A program made the position numbers and the translations under genes. Below the pieces are notes generated by a model that did not search any database, was not told the DNA's origin, and saw nothing but the letters and a program-made list of their open reading frames with translations. From positions 248,001 through 312,000 of the forward strand of contig JAPZTW010000008.1 in assembly GCA_027533105.1 (NCBI GenBank): a stretch of DNA of 64,000 nt. Direction: 5' to 3'. Shown piece after piece: positions 28,188 through 38,706 of this stretch. This DNA is from Sphingomonadaceae bacterium. Its GTDB lineage: Bacteria; Pseudomonadota; Alphaproteobacteria; Sphingomonadales; Sphingomonadaceae. Every line of letters starts with the position of its first letter. Position 1 is the first letter of the stretch.

Positions 28188-30798
28188 GGCTCTTGCTCAC
28201 CTGTTCATAGGTGTCCTTCGACAGCGCCGGTGCCGCCAGGATCCGCTCCAGCTCGGCCCGCATTAGCGCGGCGCGGCCCGGCTCGATCCGGCGCCAGCGC
28301 CCCAGCGGGGCGACGAACCGTGCGGCGGTCTGCGGATTGAGCGGGTCGAGCGCCAGGATCAGGTCGGCGATCAGGCGATAGCCGGTGCCATCGGCGGCAT
28401 GGAACGCGCCCAGGTTCCCGGCCAGCGCCATGTACAGCGCGCGGGCCCGGTTGGGGTTGGCCAAGGTAAAGTCCGGATGCTGCGCCAGGGCCGCGACATG
28501 ATCGAGCACCCGGGGGTGGAGCGAGGCCGCCTGGATCGAGAACCACTTGTCGATCACCAGGGCATTGCCGGCAAAGCGCTGGTAGAAGGCGGCGAGCTTG
28601 GCTTCGCGCAGCGGGTGATCGAGCCCGGCGAGGACCATGGTCGCGCCCTGCCGGTCGGTCATGTTGTCGGCCGCGTCGAACTGCGCGGTGGCCAGCTCGG
28701 CGGCCAGCCCCGGAACCCCGGCGGCGAGGTAAACCAGCGCCTGGGTCTTGACCTTGCGCGCACCCCGCGCCTCGGTCGAAAGGCTGTAGGGCACGGCACT
28801 GGCGCGGGCATGGAGCGCCACCAGGGCTTCTTGCAGGGCGCTGCCAAGGTAGGCCTTCAGCCCCTCGCGCTCGGCCCGGATCGCACCGGGATCGGCGTGC
28901 TCGAACTGCTCGGCCAGATAGGTTTCACCCGGCAGGGCCATCAGCTCGCCCCGCATCAGGTCATCCAGCGCCGGATCGGCGATCACGGCGCCCAGCGCCT
29001 CGGCAATGCCCTCGCGCCCGGCCTGGCGCTCGGCCGCGCACAGCGCCCCGCCACCGATCACGGCCACCAGGTGCTGCACGACGAGCTGCTGCAGCGCTTC
29101 GTAGCGGGCAAAGGGATCGTCGTCGTGCGCGGCCAGGAACATCAGGTCGGCCGGGGCGGCATCGGTGTCGACCGAGACCGGGGCGGAAAAGCCGCGGTTG
29201 AGGGACAGGACCGGGCGTTCGGCGAATCCGCTAAACTTCAACTCGACTTGAGGTTCACTCAGCGTAACCAGTTGTTCACCATGGTGTTTCGCCGTTTTCC
29301 GGTCGAACAGCGCCAGCCGCAGCGGGATGACCATCGGCTGCTTGTTCGGTTGACCGGGGGTGGCGGGCACGTCCTGGGTCAGGGTCAGCGTGGCCGTATC
29401 GCCTTCGTGGGCGAGCCGCGCGGTGACCTTGGGCGTGCCGGCCTGGCTGTACCAAAGGCGGAACCGGGTGAGGTCGATCCCCGCCCCGTCCTCGATCGCC
29501 CTGACGAAATCCTCGCAGGTCGCCGCCTCGCCATCGTGGCGGTCGAAGTAGAGGTCGCAGCCCTTCCGAAACCGCTCCGGCCCGACCAGCGTGCGCATCA
29601 TCCGGATCACTTCCGCGCCCTTGTTATAGACCGTGGCGGTGTAGAAGTTCGAGATCTCCTGGTAGGAATCCGGCCGGATCGGGTGCGCCAAGGGCCCGCT
29701 GTCTTCGGGGAACTGGGCGCTGCGCAGCACGCGCACGTCCTCGATCCGCTTGACCGGTTCGCTGCCCATGTCGGCACTGAACAGCTGGTCGCGCAGCACG
29801 GTGAAGCCTTCCTTGAGGCTCAGCTGGAACCAGTCGCGGCAGGTCACGCGGTTGCCCGACCAGTTGTGGAAGTATTCGTGGGCGACCACGCCCTCGATCC
29901 CGTCATAATCCATGTCGGTCGCGGTATCGGGATCGGCCAGGATATAGCGGGTGTTGAAGACGTTGAGCCCCTTGTTCTCCATCGCCCCCATGTTGAAATC
30001 GCTGACCGCGACGATGTTGAACAGGTCGAGGTCATATTCGCGGCCGAACACTTCCTCATCCCACTTCATCGAATCCTTGAGCGCCTGCATCGCATGGTGG
30101 GTGCGGTCCTGGTCGCCATCGCGGACCCAGATATTGAGGTCGACCGTGCGGCCGCTCATCGTGGTGAAGGTGTCGTGGTTCGCCACCAGATCGCCTGCGA
30201 CCAGCGCGAAGAGGTAGCTCGGCTTGGGCCAGGGATCGTGCCATTCGGCCCAGTGGGTGCCATCCGCGCCTTCGCCCGAGGCGGTGCAATTGCCGTTGGA
30301 CAGCAGCACCGGGAACAGCGCCTTCGGCCCGCTCATCCGCACCGCATAGACCGACAACACGTCGGGCCGGTCGGGGAAGAAGGTGATCCGGCGGAACCCC
30401 TCGGCCTCGCACTGGGTGCAGAGCATCCCGTTCGAGGCATAGAGCCCCATCAGCTGGGTATTGGCGGCGGGGTTGAGCGCGGTTTCGATCTCCACCACGT
30501 GGGCAGCACCCGCCAGGTCGATCAGCAGGTCCGCCCCGTCCATCCGCCAGTCACTGCGCGGCGCACCATCGACCAGCACCGCGCGGGCGGCGATCCCGTC
30601 GCCATTGAGGCGCAATGTCTGGGAAGCGCCATTACGCGTCACGCTCAGCCGCGCGCGGACCGTCGTTGCATCGAGGCCGAGTGCGAAATCGAGCGCGATT
30701 TCCGGCACCAGCCATTCGGGCGGCTGGTAATCCTCGCGGCGGATGGTTGCGGGAACCGGGGTCGGGGCGGCGGTCGGGGGGGCAGTCATGGCATCCAT
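28180..30798 (-). CDS. pepN: Aminopeptidase N
   Basis: GAMENKGLNVFN, VVAHEYFHNWSGNRVTCRDWFQLSLKEGFTV. Confidence 0.97.
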   Translation of the reverse strand: MDAMTAPPTAAPTPVPATIRREDYQPPEWLVPEIALDFALGLDATTVRARLSVTRNGASQTLRLNGDGIAARAVLVDGAPRSDWRMDGADLLIDLAGAAHVVEIETALNPAANTQLMGLYASNGMLCTQCEAEGFRRITFFPDRPDVLSVYAVRMSGPKALFPVLLSNGNCTASGEGADGTHWAEWHDPWPKPSYLFALVAGDLVANHDTFTTMSGRTVDLNIWVRDGDQDRTHHAMQALKDSMKWDEEVFGREYDLDLFNIVAVSDFNMGAMENKGLNVFNTRYILADPDTATDMDYDGIEGVVAHEYFHNWSGNRVTCRDWFQLSLKEGFTVLRDQLFSADMGSEPVKRIEDVRVLRSAQFPEDSGPLAHPIRPDSYQEISNFYTATVYNKGAEVIRMMRTLVGPERFRKGCDLYFDRHDGEAATCEDFVRAIEDGAGIDLTRFRLWYSQAGTPKVTARLAHEGDTATLTLTQDVPATPGQPNKQPMVIPLRLALFDRKTAKHHGEQLVTLSEPQVELKFSGFAERPVLSLNRGFSAPVSVDTDAAPADLMFLAAHDDDPFARYEALQQLVVQHLVAVIGGGALCAAERQAGREGIAEALGAVIADPALDDLMRGELMALPGETYLAEQFEHADPGAIRAEREGLKAYLGSALQEALVALHARASAVPYSLSTEARGARKVKTQALVYLAAGVPGLAAELATAQFDAADNMTDRQGATMVLAGLDHPLREAKLAAFYQRFAGNALVIDKWFSIQAASLHPRVLDHVAALAQHPDFTLANPNRARALYMALAGNLGAFHAADGTGYRLIADLILALDPLNPQTAARFVAPLGRWRRIEPGRAALMRAELERILAAPALSKDTYEQVSKSLG

Positions 30799-30856
30799 GC
30801 CGCCCCTTCTAGCCAAGCCGCTTCCGATTGCCAGCATCTCCGCCTATGGCGGCGCC

Positions 30857-31636
30857 ATGCCTCGCATGTTCATCTTCGGCCTCGGTTACACCGCCGCCCG
30901 GCTCGCCGCCGTGCTGCAGGCGCGGGGGTGGGAAGTGATCTCGACCGGCAGCGCCGGGACCCTGCGGTTTGACGATGCCACGAATGTGCGCCTGGCCCTG
31001 GCCGAAGCCGACCAGGTGCTGTCCTCGGTCCCGCCCGGCGCGGATGGCGATCCGGTGCTGGAAGTCTATGGCGAGGCACTCGCCGGCAAGCCCCTCACCT
31101 ATCTCTCCTCGACCGGGGTCTATGGCGATACGCAAGGCGCCTGGGTCGATGAAAGCGCACCCACCGGCACCGGCCGCCGCACCGCCAGGGCCGAGGCCGA
31201 CGCCGCATGGCTGGCGCGCGGCGCGCGGGTGCTGCGCCTGCCGGGGATCTATGGCCCCGGCCGCTCGGCGCTGGAGCGGGTGGAAGAAGGCAAGGCCCAC
31301 CGCATCGCGCTCGACAATCAGGTGTTCAGCCGGGTCCATGTCGACGATATCGTCAGCGCCACCGTGATGGCGCTGGATGCCCCGGCCGGGGCCTACAACA
31401 TTGCCGATGACCTGCCCTGCAGCCAGAACGCGGTGATCGAGCACGCCTGCCAGCTCCTCGGCCGCCCCTTCCCGCCGCTGCTGTCGCTTGACGAGGCGGG
31501 CCTTTCGCCCATGGCGCGGGCCTTTTATGCCGAGAACCGCCGGGTGGCGAACGGCAAGGCCCGCCGGGTGCTGGGCTGGCAGCCGCGCTTTCCCACCTAT
31601 CGCGAAGGGCTCGCGGCGTTACTTGCGGCCCGATAG
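30857..31636 (+). CDS. NAD(P)-dependent epimerase / SDR family (YeeZ-like)
   Basis: MFIFGLGYTAARLAAVLQARGWEV, LSSTGVYGDTQGAWVDE, RLPGIYGPGRS. Confidence 0.88.
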   Translation: MPRMFIFGLGYTAARLAAVLQARGWEVISTGSAGTLRFDDATNVRLALAEADQVLSSVPPGADGDPVLEVYGEALAGKPLTYLSSTGVYGDTQGAWVDESAPTGTGRRTARAEADAAWLARGARVLRLPGIYGPGRSALERVEEGKAHRIALDNQVFSRVHVDDIVSATVMALDAPAGAYNIADDLPCSQNAVIEHACQLLGRPFPPLLSLDEAGLSPMARAFYAENRRVANGKARRVLGWQPRFPTYREGLAALLAAR

Positions 31637-32512
31637 GGCAACCAGCAGCCCGGCCATGGCCAGCACGGCCCCGCCTGCGGCCAGCAGGCTCCACTTGTAG
31701 CCTTCGAACAGGGTGGACAAGACCATGGCCACGACTGGCACGGCCACCCCGTTATAGGCTGCCGGACCCGGTCCCCATTCGCGGATCAGCTGGGTATAGA
31801 GCGGAAAGGTCAGGGCCGAACCGACCAGGCCCAGGTAGACGATCCCCGCCAGATAGCCCGGCCGCGGATCGATCGTCGGCGCGCCGACGGCGACCACGGC
31901 GTAGCTGGCGCTGGCAATCACGCCCCAGAACATGCCCCAGCCCATCAGCGACAGCACCGGCACGCCCTTGGCCGTATCGGTGGCCTGCAGCAGGTTGCCG
32001 ACCGAGACCGACAGGATGGCAATGACGACAAGCACCACGCCGGTCGTCACCCCGCTGTTCGGCGGGGCGATCCGGTATTCGTGGAGCATCAGCAGCGCGA
32101 TCCCGGCCAGCGCGATCGCCGATCCCGCCATGAAGCGCCGGGTAATCGCCGCCCCCAGCACCAGCCGCGCGAGGATCGCGTTGGGCACGATCATCAGCGC
32201 AAAGACCACCGCGACCAGGCCCGAGGTGAGATAGTGCTCGGACTGGTAGATCAGCTGGAAGTTGAGGCTGAACTGGAACAACCCCATGGCCATGGCCAGG
32301 CGCAGCTCGGGGCCGGTCAGCCGCAGCCGCTCGCCGCGCAGGGCGGCAAAGGCCAGCATGGCCCCGGCGGCCAGGACAAAGCGCCAGACCACCGACCAGG
32401 CCGGCGGCACCGCGCTGATCTGGTCCTTGATCACCAGCCAGGTCGAGCCCCAGACCAGCGCCAGGAGGACAAAGGCCGCGATCGAACGCGGCGTCAGCGA
32501 AATGCCGCTCAC
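31619..32512 (-). CDS. EamA/DMT family transporter
   Basis: GTG start; VLLALVWGSTWLVIKDQISAVPP and 10 hydrophobic segments. Confidence 0.9.
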   Translation of the reverse strand: MSGISLTPRSIAAFVLLALVWGSTWLVIKDQISAVPPAWSVVWRFVLAAGAMLAFAALRGERLRLTGPELRLAMAMGLFQFSLNFQLIYQSEHYLTSGLVAVVFALMIVPNAILARLVLGAAITRRFMAGSAIALAGIALLMLHEYRIAPPNSGVTTGVVLVVIAILSVSVGNLLQATDTAKGVPVLSLMGWGMFWGVIASASYAVVAVGAPTIDPRPGYLAGIVYLGLVGSALTFPLYTQLIREWGPGPAAYNGVAVPVVAMVLSTLFEGYKWSLLAAGGAVLAMAGLLVALSGRK

Positions 32513-32522
32513 AGCCCGACAC

Positions 32523-33533
32523 TCACAGGGCGGAAATCGCGCGGGCCAGCGCCGCGACATCGGCGTCGCGGCTGTTCCAGGCCGTGACCAGCCGGGCGGC
32601 ATCATCGCCCCAATCATAGAACGAGAAGCCCTGGGCGCGCAGCGCGGCGCGTTCCGCCTCGGTCAGGCGCAGGAACACCTCGTTTGCCTCGACCGGGTGG
32701 AGCAGGCGGTCCTGCGCCGCACCGGCCAGTTCGCGTGCGGCGGCATTGGCGTGGCGCGCATTGGCCAGCCACAGATCGTCCTTCAGCATGGCGTGCAGCT
32801 GGGCGGCGAGATAACGGCCCTTCGATTGCAGGTGCCCGGCGCGCTTGCGGCGATAGCGCGCGACATCGGCCAGCGCGGGATCGAAGAACACCAGCGCCTC
32901 GGCCCCCAGGCCACCGTTCTTGATGAAGCCGAAGCTCAGCGCCGCCGCGCCCTGGCAGGCTTCCCAAGGGCTGCAGCCCAGATGCGCCACGGCATTGCCG
33001 AACCGCGCTCCGTCGACATGCAGCGGCAGGCCGCGCCCAGCACAGAAAGCCGCAATCGCTGCCATTTCGGCAGGATGATAGGCCCGGCCATATTCGCTGG
33101 CCTGGGTGATCGAGACGGCGTGGGGCTGGACCTGGTGGACGTCGTTGCGAATCGGATCGATCACCGCCGCGATGGCCGCGGGGGTCAGCTTCGCGCCCTC
33201 GCCCTCGGCCAGCAGCAGCTTGGCCCCATGGAGGTAGAACCCCGGCGCCCCGCCCTCGTCCACCTCGATATGCGCCTCGCGATGGCAGACCACGCCGCCG
33301 TGCGGCTGGACCATGGTGGCGAGCGCCAGGCAATTGGCCGCCGTGCCGGTGGCAGCCCACAAGACCGCGCAATCGCGCCCGAACAGCGCGGCAAAGGCGG
33401 CGTCGAGGCTCTGACTGAGCGCATCGCCGTCATAGGGCGAATCGGGCGCGTCGGCGGCCTGCATGGCCTGCCACAGCGCGGGATGGACCGAAGCGGCATT
33501 GTCGGAAAGGAACTGCATGACCATATGGCGCAT
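32523..33533 (-). CDS. Low-specificity threonine aldolase / beta-eliminating lyase
   Basis: FLSDNAASVHPALWQAM, VCHREAHIEVDEGGAP, LHVDGARFGNAVAHLG, FGFIKNGGLGAEALVFF. Confidence 0.9.
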   Translation of the reverse strand: MRHMVMQFLSDNAASVHPALWQAMQAADAPDSPYDGDALSQSLDAAFAALFGRDCAVLWAATGTAANCLALATMVQPHGGVVCHREAHIEVDEGGAPGFYLHGAKLLLAEGEGAKLTPAAIAAVIDPIRNDVHQVQPHAVSITQASEYGRAYHPAEMAAIAAFCAGRGLPLHVDGARFGNAVAHLGCSPWEACQGAAALSFGFIKNGGLGAEALVFFDPALADVARYRRKRAGHLQSKGRYLAAQLHAMLKDDLWLANARHANAAARELAGAAQDRLLHPVEANEVFLRLTEAERAALRAQGFSFYDWGDDAARLVTAWNSRDADVAALARAISAL

Positions 33534-33573
33534 GATGGCGGCGGGCCGCGCCGTCAAGCGTGAGGAATACGGT

Positions 33574-33864
33574 ATGGCCGAAGTGACTATCACCCGCCAC
33601 GGCACCGAAAGCGCTGGCGAATACCATGCCCACCTGCCCGGAGAGGTCGCGATCGGCCGCCTGACCTGGGTGACGCGCGGCAATTCGCGGGTGGCCGAAC
33701 ATACCCTGGTCCCGCGTGAAATCGGCGGTCGCGGGGTGGCCGGCCAGCTGGTCGAGGCGCTGATCGCCGATGCCCGCGCGCAGGGCTTCAAAGTGGTCCC
33801 CGCCTGCTCCTATGTCGCTGCTGCCTTTGATCGGCACCCGGAATGGGCCGATTTGCGCGCCTGA
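33574..33864 (+). CDS. GNAT-type N-acetyltransferase (YjdJ-like small family)
   Basis: LTWVTRGNSRVAEHTLVPREIGGRGVAGQLVEALIADARAQGFKVVPACSYVAAAFDRHPE. Confidence 0.85.
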   Translation: MAEVTITRHGTESAGEYHAHLPGEVAIGRLTWVTRGNSRVAEHTLVPREIGGRGVAGQLVEALIADARAQGFKVVPACSYVAAAFDRHPEWADLRA

Positions 33865-33927
33865 TAGGTAAAAACCGCTATTGCGCCACTGACGATCGTG
33901 TGACCAGATTGGTGCCAAATTGGTCCT

Positions 33928-34320
33928 ATGGGTTTTGCCGCGCATCTTTACCATCGTTCGCAAACCGGTCGCCGCGCCGATGCGCGCTTGCGGCTGAGTC
34001 TGCCAGGCGAGCTGATCACGCTTGATGGCCAGGGCCATGCGGTGGTCGAGAACCTGTCGCGCACCGGGGCCCGGATCGCCACCCGGATGATCCTTCGCCC
34101 CAAATCCTCCTGCGTGCTGCGCTGGCCCGAGGCCGAGACATTCTGCACGGTTCGCTGGAGCGCGGGTGGGCGCTGCGGACTGGTGTTCGATTCGCCGCTG
34201 AGCAAGGACGAGTTGATGCGGGCCCGCTGGCTCGACGCCAATCTCGACCAGATCGAACGCGATCACTGGCAGCGCTGGGCGCGCGAGTTCGTCAACGGCC
34301 GGGCCGGTTCCAGCCAGTAA
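33928..34320 (+). CDS. PilZ-domain protein
   Basis: QTGRRADARLRLSLPGEL…VVENLSRTGARIATRMIL pattern. Confidence 0.75.
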   Translation: MGFAAHLYHRSQTGRRADARLRLSLPGELITLDGQGHAVVENLSRTGARIATRMILRPKSSCVLRWPEAETFCTVRWSAGGRCGLVFDSPLSKDELMRARWLDANLDQIERDHWQRWAREFVNGRAGSSQ

Positions 34321-34341
34321 AGCGGTGAAGAAGGGGGCGAA

Positions 34342-34416
<75 letters not shown>

Positions 34417-34531
34417 ACACCATTCGCGAGACGGCCCGGCATGGCGCAGGGCCGGTCCGGGCAGGGGCGCGCTATTGGCCGCACCCCCTTGCTTTGTCAA
34501 GCACGAGCCTGATAGCGCAGCGCGATTGATC

Positions 34532-34669
34532 ATGGGTAAAGAAACCGAACTCACGCGCGAGGAGCGCCTGGCCGCCAAGCTGCGCGAAAACCTGCGCCGC
34601 CGAAAGCAACAGGCGCGGGCCCTGACCGGCGACAATCCGCCCCTTCCCAAAGAGGATGGGTCAAGCTAG
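34532..34669 (+). CDS. Small basic protein (45 aa)
   Basis: MGKETELTREERLAAKLRENLRRRKQQARALTGDNPPLPKEDGSS, immediately upstream of gpmA. Confidence 0.6.
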   Translation: MGKETELTREERLAAKLRENLRRRKQQARALTGDNPPLPKEDGSS

Positions 34670-34705
34670 GGGCGGGTGCTCCTAAGCCAATTGGGGAGCC
34701 GGTCT

Positions 34706-35392
34706 TTGCCTCGCCTGATTCTTGTTCGCCACGGCCAGTCGCAGTGGAACCTCGAAAACCGCTTCACCGGTTGGTGGGATGTCGACCTGACCGCCAAGGG
34801 CGAGGACGAGGCCCGCGCGGCCGGCTCGCTGCTCAAGGCCAAGGGCATGCTGCCCACCCTGGCCTTCACCTCGCTCCAGACCCGCGCGATCCGCACGCTC
34901 CATCTGGCGCTGGAAGTGGCCGGGCGCGTGTGGATCCCGGAAACCAAGGATTGGCGCCTGAACGAGCGGCACTATGGCGGGCTGACCGGGCTCGACAAGG
35001 CCGAGACGGCGGCGAAGCACGGCGATGAACAGGTCAAGATCTGGCGCCGCAGCTTCGACATTCCGCCCCCCGTGCTGGAAGCTGGCTCGGAGTTCGATCT
35101 GGGCAGCGACCCGCGTTATGCCGGGATCGCCATTCCGAACACCGAAAGCCTGAAGGACACCATTGCCCGGGTCCTGCCCTATTACGAAAGTGCGATCGCT
35201 CCGGCGCTGCGGAGTGGTGAAACGGTGCTAATCGCGGCCCACGGCAATTCGCTGCGGGCACTGGTCAAGCACCTCTCGGGCATTTCCGATGCCGAGATCA
35301 CCGGCCTCGAGATCCCGACCGGCCAGCCGATCGTCTATGAGCTGGATGACAGCCTGAGCGCCATCGAGCGCTACTACCTGGCGGAGCGTTGA
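34706..35392 (+). CDS. gpmA: 2,3-bisphosphoglycerate-dependent phosphoglycerate mutase
   Basis: [48 protein letters not shown] start assumed at 34706 (ORF opens at 34676). Confidence 0.93.
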   Translation: MPRLILVRHGQSQWNLENRFTGWWDVDLTAKGEDEARAAGSLLKAKGMLPTLAFTSLQTRAIRTLHLALEVAGRVWIPETKDWRLNERHYGGLTGLDKAETAAKHGDEQVKIWRRSFDIPPPVLEAGSEFDLGSDPRYAGIAIPNTESLKDTIARVLPYYESAIAPALRSGETVLIAAHGNSLRALVKHLSGISDAEITGLEIPTGQPIVYELDDSLSAIERYYLAER

Positions 35393-35393
35393 A

Positions 35394-35873
35394 ATGACCG
35401 CACCTGTCGCGATCATCATGGGCAGCCAGTCCGACTGGCCGACGATGAGCCGCGCGGCCGAAGCGCTGGACAAGCTCGGCGTCGGCTATGACGCACGGAT
35501 CGTTTCCGCTCACCGCACCCCGCAGCGGATGGTCGAATTCGCGCAAGGCGCGGCGGACGAAGGCTTCAAGGTGATCATCGCCGGGGCCGGGGGCGCGGCG
35601 CACCTGCCGGGCATGGTCGCCAGCATGACCCACCTGCCGGTGCTGGGCGTGCCGGTGCAGTCCAAGGCGCTGTCCGGGCAGGACAGTCTGCTGTCGATCG
35701 TGCAGATGCCCGCCGGGATCCCGGTCGGCACCCTGGCGATCGGCGAGGCCGGGGCGACCAATGCCGGGCTGCTCGCCGCCGCGATCCTGGCGACGAACGA
35801 TCCGGACCTGGCCGAGCGGCTCAAGGCCTATCGCGCCGCACAGAGCGCCGGCGTGGCGGAACGGCCGAGCTGA
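35394..35873 (+). CDS. purE: N5-carboxyaminoimidazole ribonucleotide mutase
   Basis: [44 protein letters not shown]. Confidence 0.96.
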   Translation: MTAPVAIIMGSQSDWPTMSRAAEALDKLGVGYDARIVSAHRTPQRMVEFAQGAADEGFKVIIAGAGGAAHLPGMVASMTHLPVLGVPVQSKALSGQDSLLSIVQMPAGIPVGTLAIGEAGATNAGLLAAAILATNDPDLAERLKAYRAAQSAGVAERPS

Positions 35874-35877
35874 GGCG

Positions 35878-36933
35878 ATGATCCCGCCCGGCGAGACTAT
35901 CGGCATTCTCGGGGGCGGTCAGCTCGGGCGGATGCTGGCCATGGCGGCGGCGCGGCTGGGTTACCGGGTCCACATCTTCGCGCCGGAGGCCGATTCGATC
36001 GCCGCCGATGTCGCCGCGCAGTTCACCTGCGCCGACTGGGACGATGCCGCCGCCCTCGCCCGCTTTGCTGCCGATTGCGCGGTGGTGACCTACGAGTTCG
36101 AGAACGTCCCCGTCGCCCCGCTGAAGGCGCTGGGCGGGGTGGCGCTGCTGCCGGGTGCCCGCGCGCTGGAAGTGGCGCAGGACCGGCTGAGCGAAAAGCG
36201 CTTTGTCGAGGGACTGGGCGGGCGCCCCGCGCCCTATGCCCCGGTCGATACCGAGGAAGACCTCGCCCGCGCCCTCGAAACGATCGGCTCGCCCGGCATC
36301 CTCAAGACCCGGCGCGATGGCTATGACGGCAAGGGCCAGTGGCGGATCATGACCGATCACGATGCGCTGGGCATCCGCCTGCCCGGCCAGCCGCTGGTCT
36401 ATGAAGGCTTTGTCGAGTTCGAACACGAATTCAGCGTGATCCTGTGCCGCGCGCAGGACGGCACCATCGTGTTCTGGGACAGCGCCGAGAACGTCCACAA
36501 GAGCGGGATCCTTGACCGCTCGACCGTACCGGCCGGGCCGGAGGTGCTGGCCCAGGTTCCCGCCGCGCGCGACCTCGCCGGCAAGGTGGCGGCGGCGCTG
36601 GGCTATGTCGGCGTGCTGACGCTGGAATTCTTCGCCACCAGCGCCGGCCCCGTCTTCAACGAAATGGCGCCCCGCGTGCACAATTCGGGCCACTGGACGA
36701 TCGAGGGCGCGCTGACCAGCCAGTTCGAGAACCATATCCGCGCGATCTGCGGCCTGCCTCTGGGCGATCCCGCGCTCGCCGCCAGGGGCGTCGAGATGTG
36801 GAACCTGATCGGCGACGAGGCGCATGACTGGGCCCCGATCCTGGCCGACCCGCGCAATCACCTGCACCTTTATGGCAAGGCCGCCGCCCGGCCCGGGCGC
36901 AAGATGGGCCACGTGACCCGGCTGACGCTGTGA
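35878..36933 (+). CDS. purK: 5-(carboxyamino)imidazole ribonucleotide synthase
   Basis: TIGILGGGQLGRMLAMAAARLGY, APRVHNSGHWTIEGALTSQFENHIRAI. Confidence 0.96.
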   Translation: MIPPGETIGILGGGQLGRMLAMAAARLGYRVHIFAPEADSIAADVAAQFTCADWDDAAALARFAADCAVVTYEFENVPVAPLKALGGVALLPGARALEVAQDRLSEKRFVEGLGGRPAPYAPVDTEEDLARALETIGSPGILKTRRDGYDGKGQWRIMTDHDALGIRLPGQPLVYEGFVEFEHEFSVILCRAQDGTIVFWDSAENVHKSGILDRSTVPAGPEVLAQVPAARDLAGKVAAALGYVGVLTLEFFATSAGPVFNEMAPRVHNSGHWTIEGALTSQFENHIRAICGLPLGDPALAARGVEMWNLIGDEAHDWAPILADPRNHLHLYGKAAARPGRKMGHVTRLTL

Positions 36934-37439
36934 GCCATCGCGAGGTCTTTCTGGTGGTTGCCGTGGCCGCAAACGGCGTGATCGGGCGCGAGGGCGCGCT
37001 GCCCTGGCACCTGCCCGCCGACCTGCGGCACTTCAAGGCGCTGACCACCGGCCAAACTGGACGGGGCTGGCCCATGATCATGGGCCGCAAGACCTTCGAA
37101 TCGCTGCCCGGCCTGCTGCCCGGCCGCCGCCACATCGTGCTGACCCGCGATCCAGACTGGGCCGAGGATGGCGCGGAAGTGGCGCGCAGCCCGGAAGAGG
37201 CCATCGCGCTGGCCAATGCCCCCCACATCGCGGTGATCGGCGGGGCCGAGATCTATCGCGCGTTCCTGCCCCATGCCGACCGGATCGAATGGACCGAGGT
37301 GGCGGCCGAACCGGAGGGCGACACCCGCTTTCCCCCCTTCGACCGGAGCGACTGGATCGAGACCGCGCGCGAGGTCCACGCCCCCGATGGCCGCGCACCG
37401 GGCTTTGCATTCGTCACCCTGCTGCGTAAACCGGGCTGA
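36930..37439 (+). CDS. folA: Dihydrofolate reductase
   Basis: VAVAANGVIGREGALPWHLPADLRHFK, PMIMGRKTFESLP; GTGA overlap with purK. Confidence 0.96.
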   Translation: MSHREVFLVVAVAANGVIGREGALPWHLPADLRHFKALTTGQTGRGWPMIMGRKTFESLPGLLPGRRHIVLTRDPDWAEDGAEVARSPEEAIALANAPHIAVIGGAEIYRAFLPHADRIEWTEVAAEPEGDTRFPPFDRSDWIETAREVHAPDGRAPGFAFVTLLRKPG

Positions 37440-37464
37440 GGGACAGGCGAGGAAGGGGACAGCA

Positions 37465-38706
37465 ATGCGCAAACGGGTATGGATGCCGCTGGCGGCGCTG
37501 GCGCTGGGCGCGGCGGGCTTCTTTGGCTTTGCCCCCGGCTATGTCGAAGCCTCGATGAACAAGATCGACGGCCAGCCCGGCATTCCCGTCAGCGCCGAGG
37601 CCAGGGCGCTGCACCAGACGCTGCAGATCGTCGACCTCCATTCCGATACGCTAATGTGGCAGCGCGACATGCTCGACCGGGCGGAGCGCGGCCACATGGA
37701 CCTGCCCCGGCTGAAGGACGGCAACGTTGCGCTGCAGCTGCTTTCCAGCGTCACCAAGACCCCGCGCGGGCAGAATTACGACGGCAATTCCGGCGATACC
37801 GACAATATCACCCCGCTGGTGATCGCCCAGGCCCAGCCGATCCGCACCTGGGGCTCGCTGCTGGAGCGTTCGCTGTGGCATAGCACCAAGCTGGACCGCG
37901 CGGTGGCCAGATCGAACGGGGCGCTGCGCGCGGTCCGGGCGCCTGACGAGCTCGACCGCTTGCTGGCGGATCGCACGACTGGCGTCAAAGCGCCGGAGGT
38001 GCCGATCTCCACCCCGGGCATCGCGGTGCGCCCGGTCGGCGCCATGCTGACCATCGAGGGCCTCCAGAACCTTGAGGGCGACCTCAAGAACCTCGACAAG
38101 CTCCATGCCGCCGGTTTCCGCATGGCGGGCCTCGCGCACTTCTTCGACAACGATGTCGCCGGATCGATGCACGGGGTGAAGAAGGGCGGGATCACCCCCT
38201 TCGGCTGGCAGGTCATCGCCCGGATGGAAGAGCTGGGCATGATCGTCGACGTGGCCCACCTCTCGCACCAGGGGCTGGCCGAACTGCTGCCGCGCGTGCG
38301 CCGCCCGGTCGTGTCCAGCCACGGCGGGGTCCAGGCCACCTGCAAGACCAACCGCAACCTCTCTGACGACGAGATCCGCGCGGTCGCAAAAACCGGTGGG
38401 ATCATCGGTATCGGCTATTGGGACGGTGCGCTTTGCGACACCTCCCCGCGATCCGCCGCCCGGGCGATGAAGCACGTGCGCGACCTCGTTGGCATCCAGC
38501 ACGTTGCCCTGGGCAGCGATTATGACGGGGCAACCACCGTGCGATTCGATACCAGCGAACTGGTGCAGGTCACCCAGGCCCTGCTTGACGAGGGCTTCAC
38601 CCCCGACGAAGTGCGCGCCGTGATGGGCGGCAATGCCCTGCGCGTGCTGCGCGCCGGGATCGTCCCGCTCGGCCAGCTACCGCAAGCGACCAAGACTGCC
38701 GCATGA
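37465..38706 (+). CDS. Membrane dipeptidase (peptidase M19)
   Basis: VDLHSDTLMW, LGMIVDVAHLSHQGL, VSSHGG, HVALGSDYDGA. Confidence 0.94.
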   Translation: MRKRVWMPLAALALGAAGFFGFAPGYVEASMNKIDGQPGIPVSAEARALHQTLQIVDLHSDTLMWQRDMLDRAERGHMDLPRLKDGNVALQLLSSVTKTPRGQNYDGNSGDTDNITPLVIAQAQPIRTWGSLLERSLWHSTKLDRAVARSNGALRAVRAPDELDRLLADRTTGVKAPEVPISTPGIAVRPVGAMLTIEGLQNLEGDLKNLDKLHAAGFRMAGLAHFFDNDVAGSMHGVKKGGITPFGWQVIARMEELGMIVDVAHLSHQGLAELLPRVRRPVVSSHGGVQATCKTNRNLSDDEIRAVAKTGGIIGIGYWDGALCDTSPRSAARAMKHVRDLVGIQHVALGSDYDGATTVRFDTSELVQVTQALLDEGFTPDEVRAVMGGNALRVLRAGIVPLGQLPQATKTAA

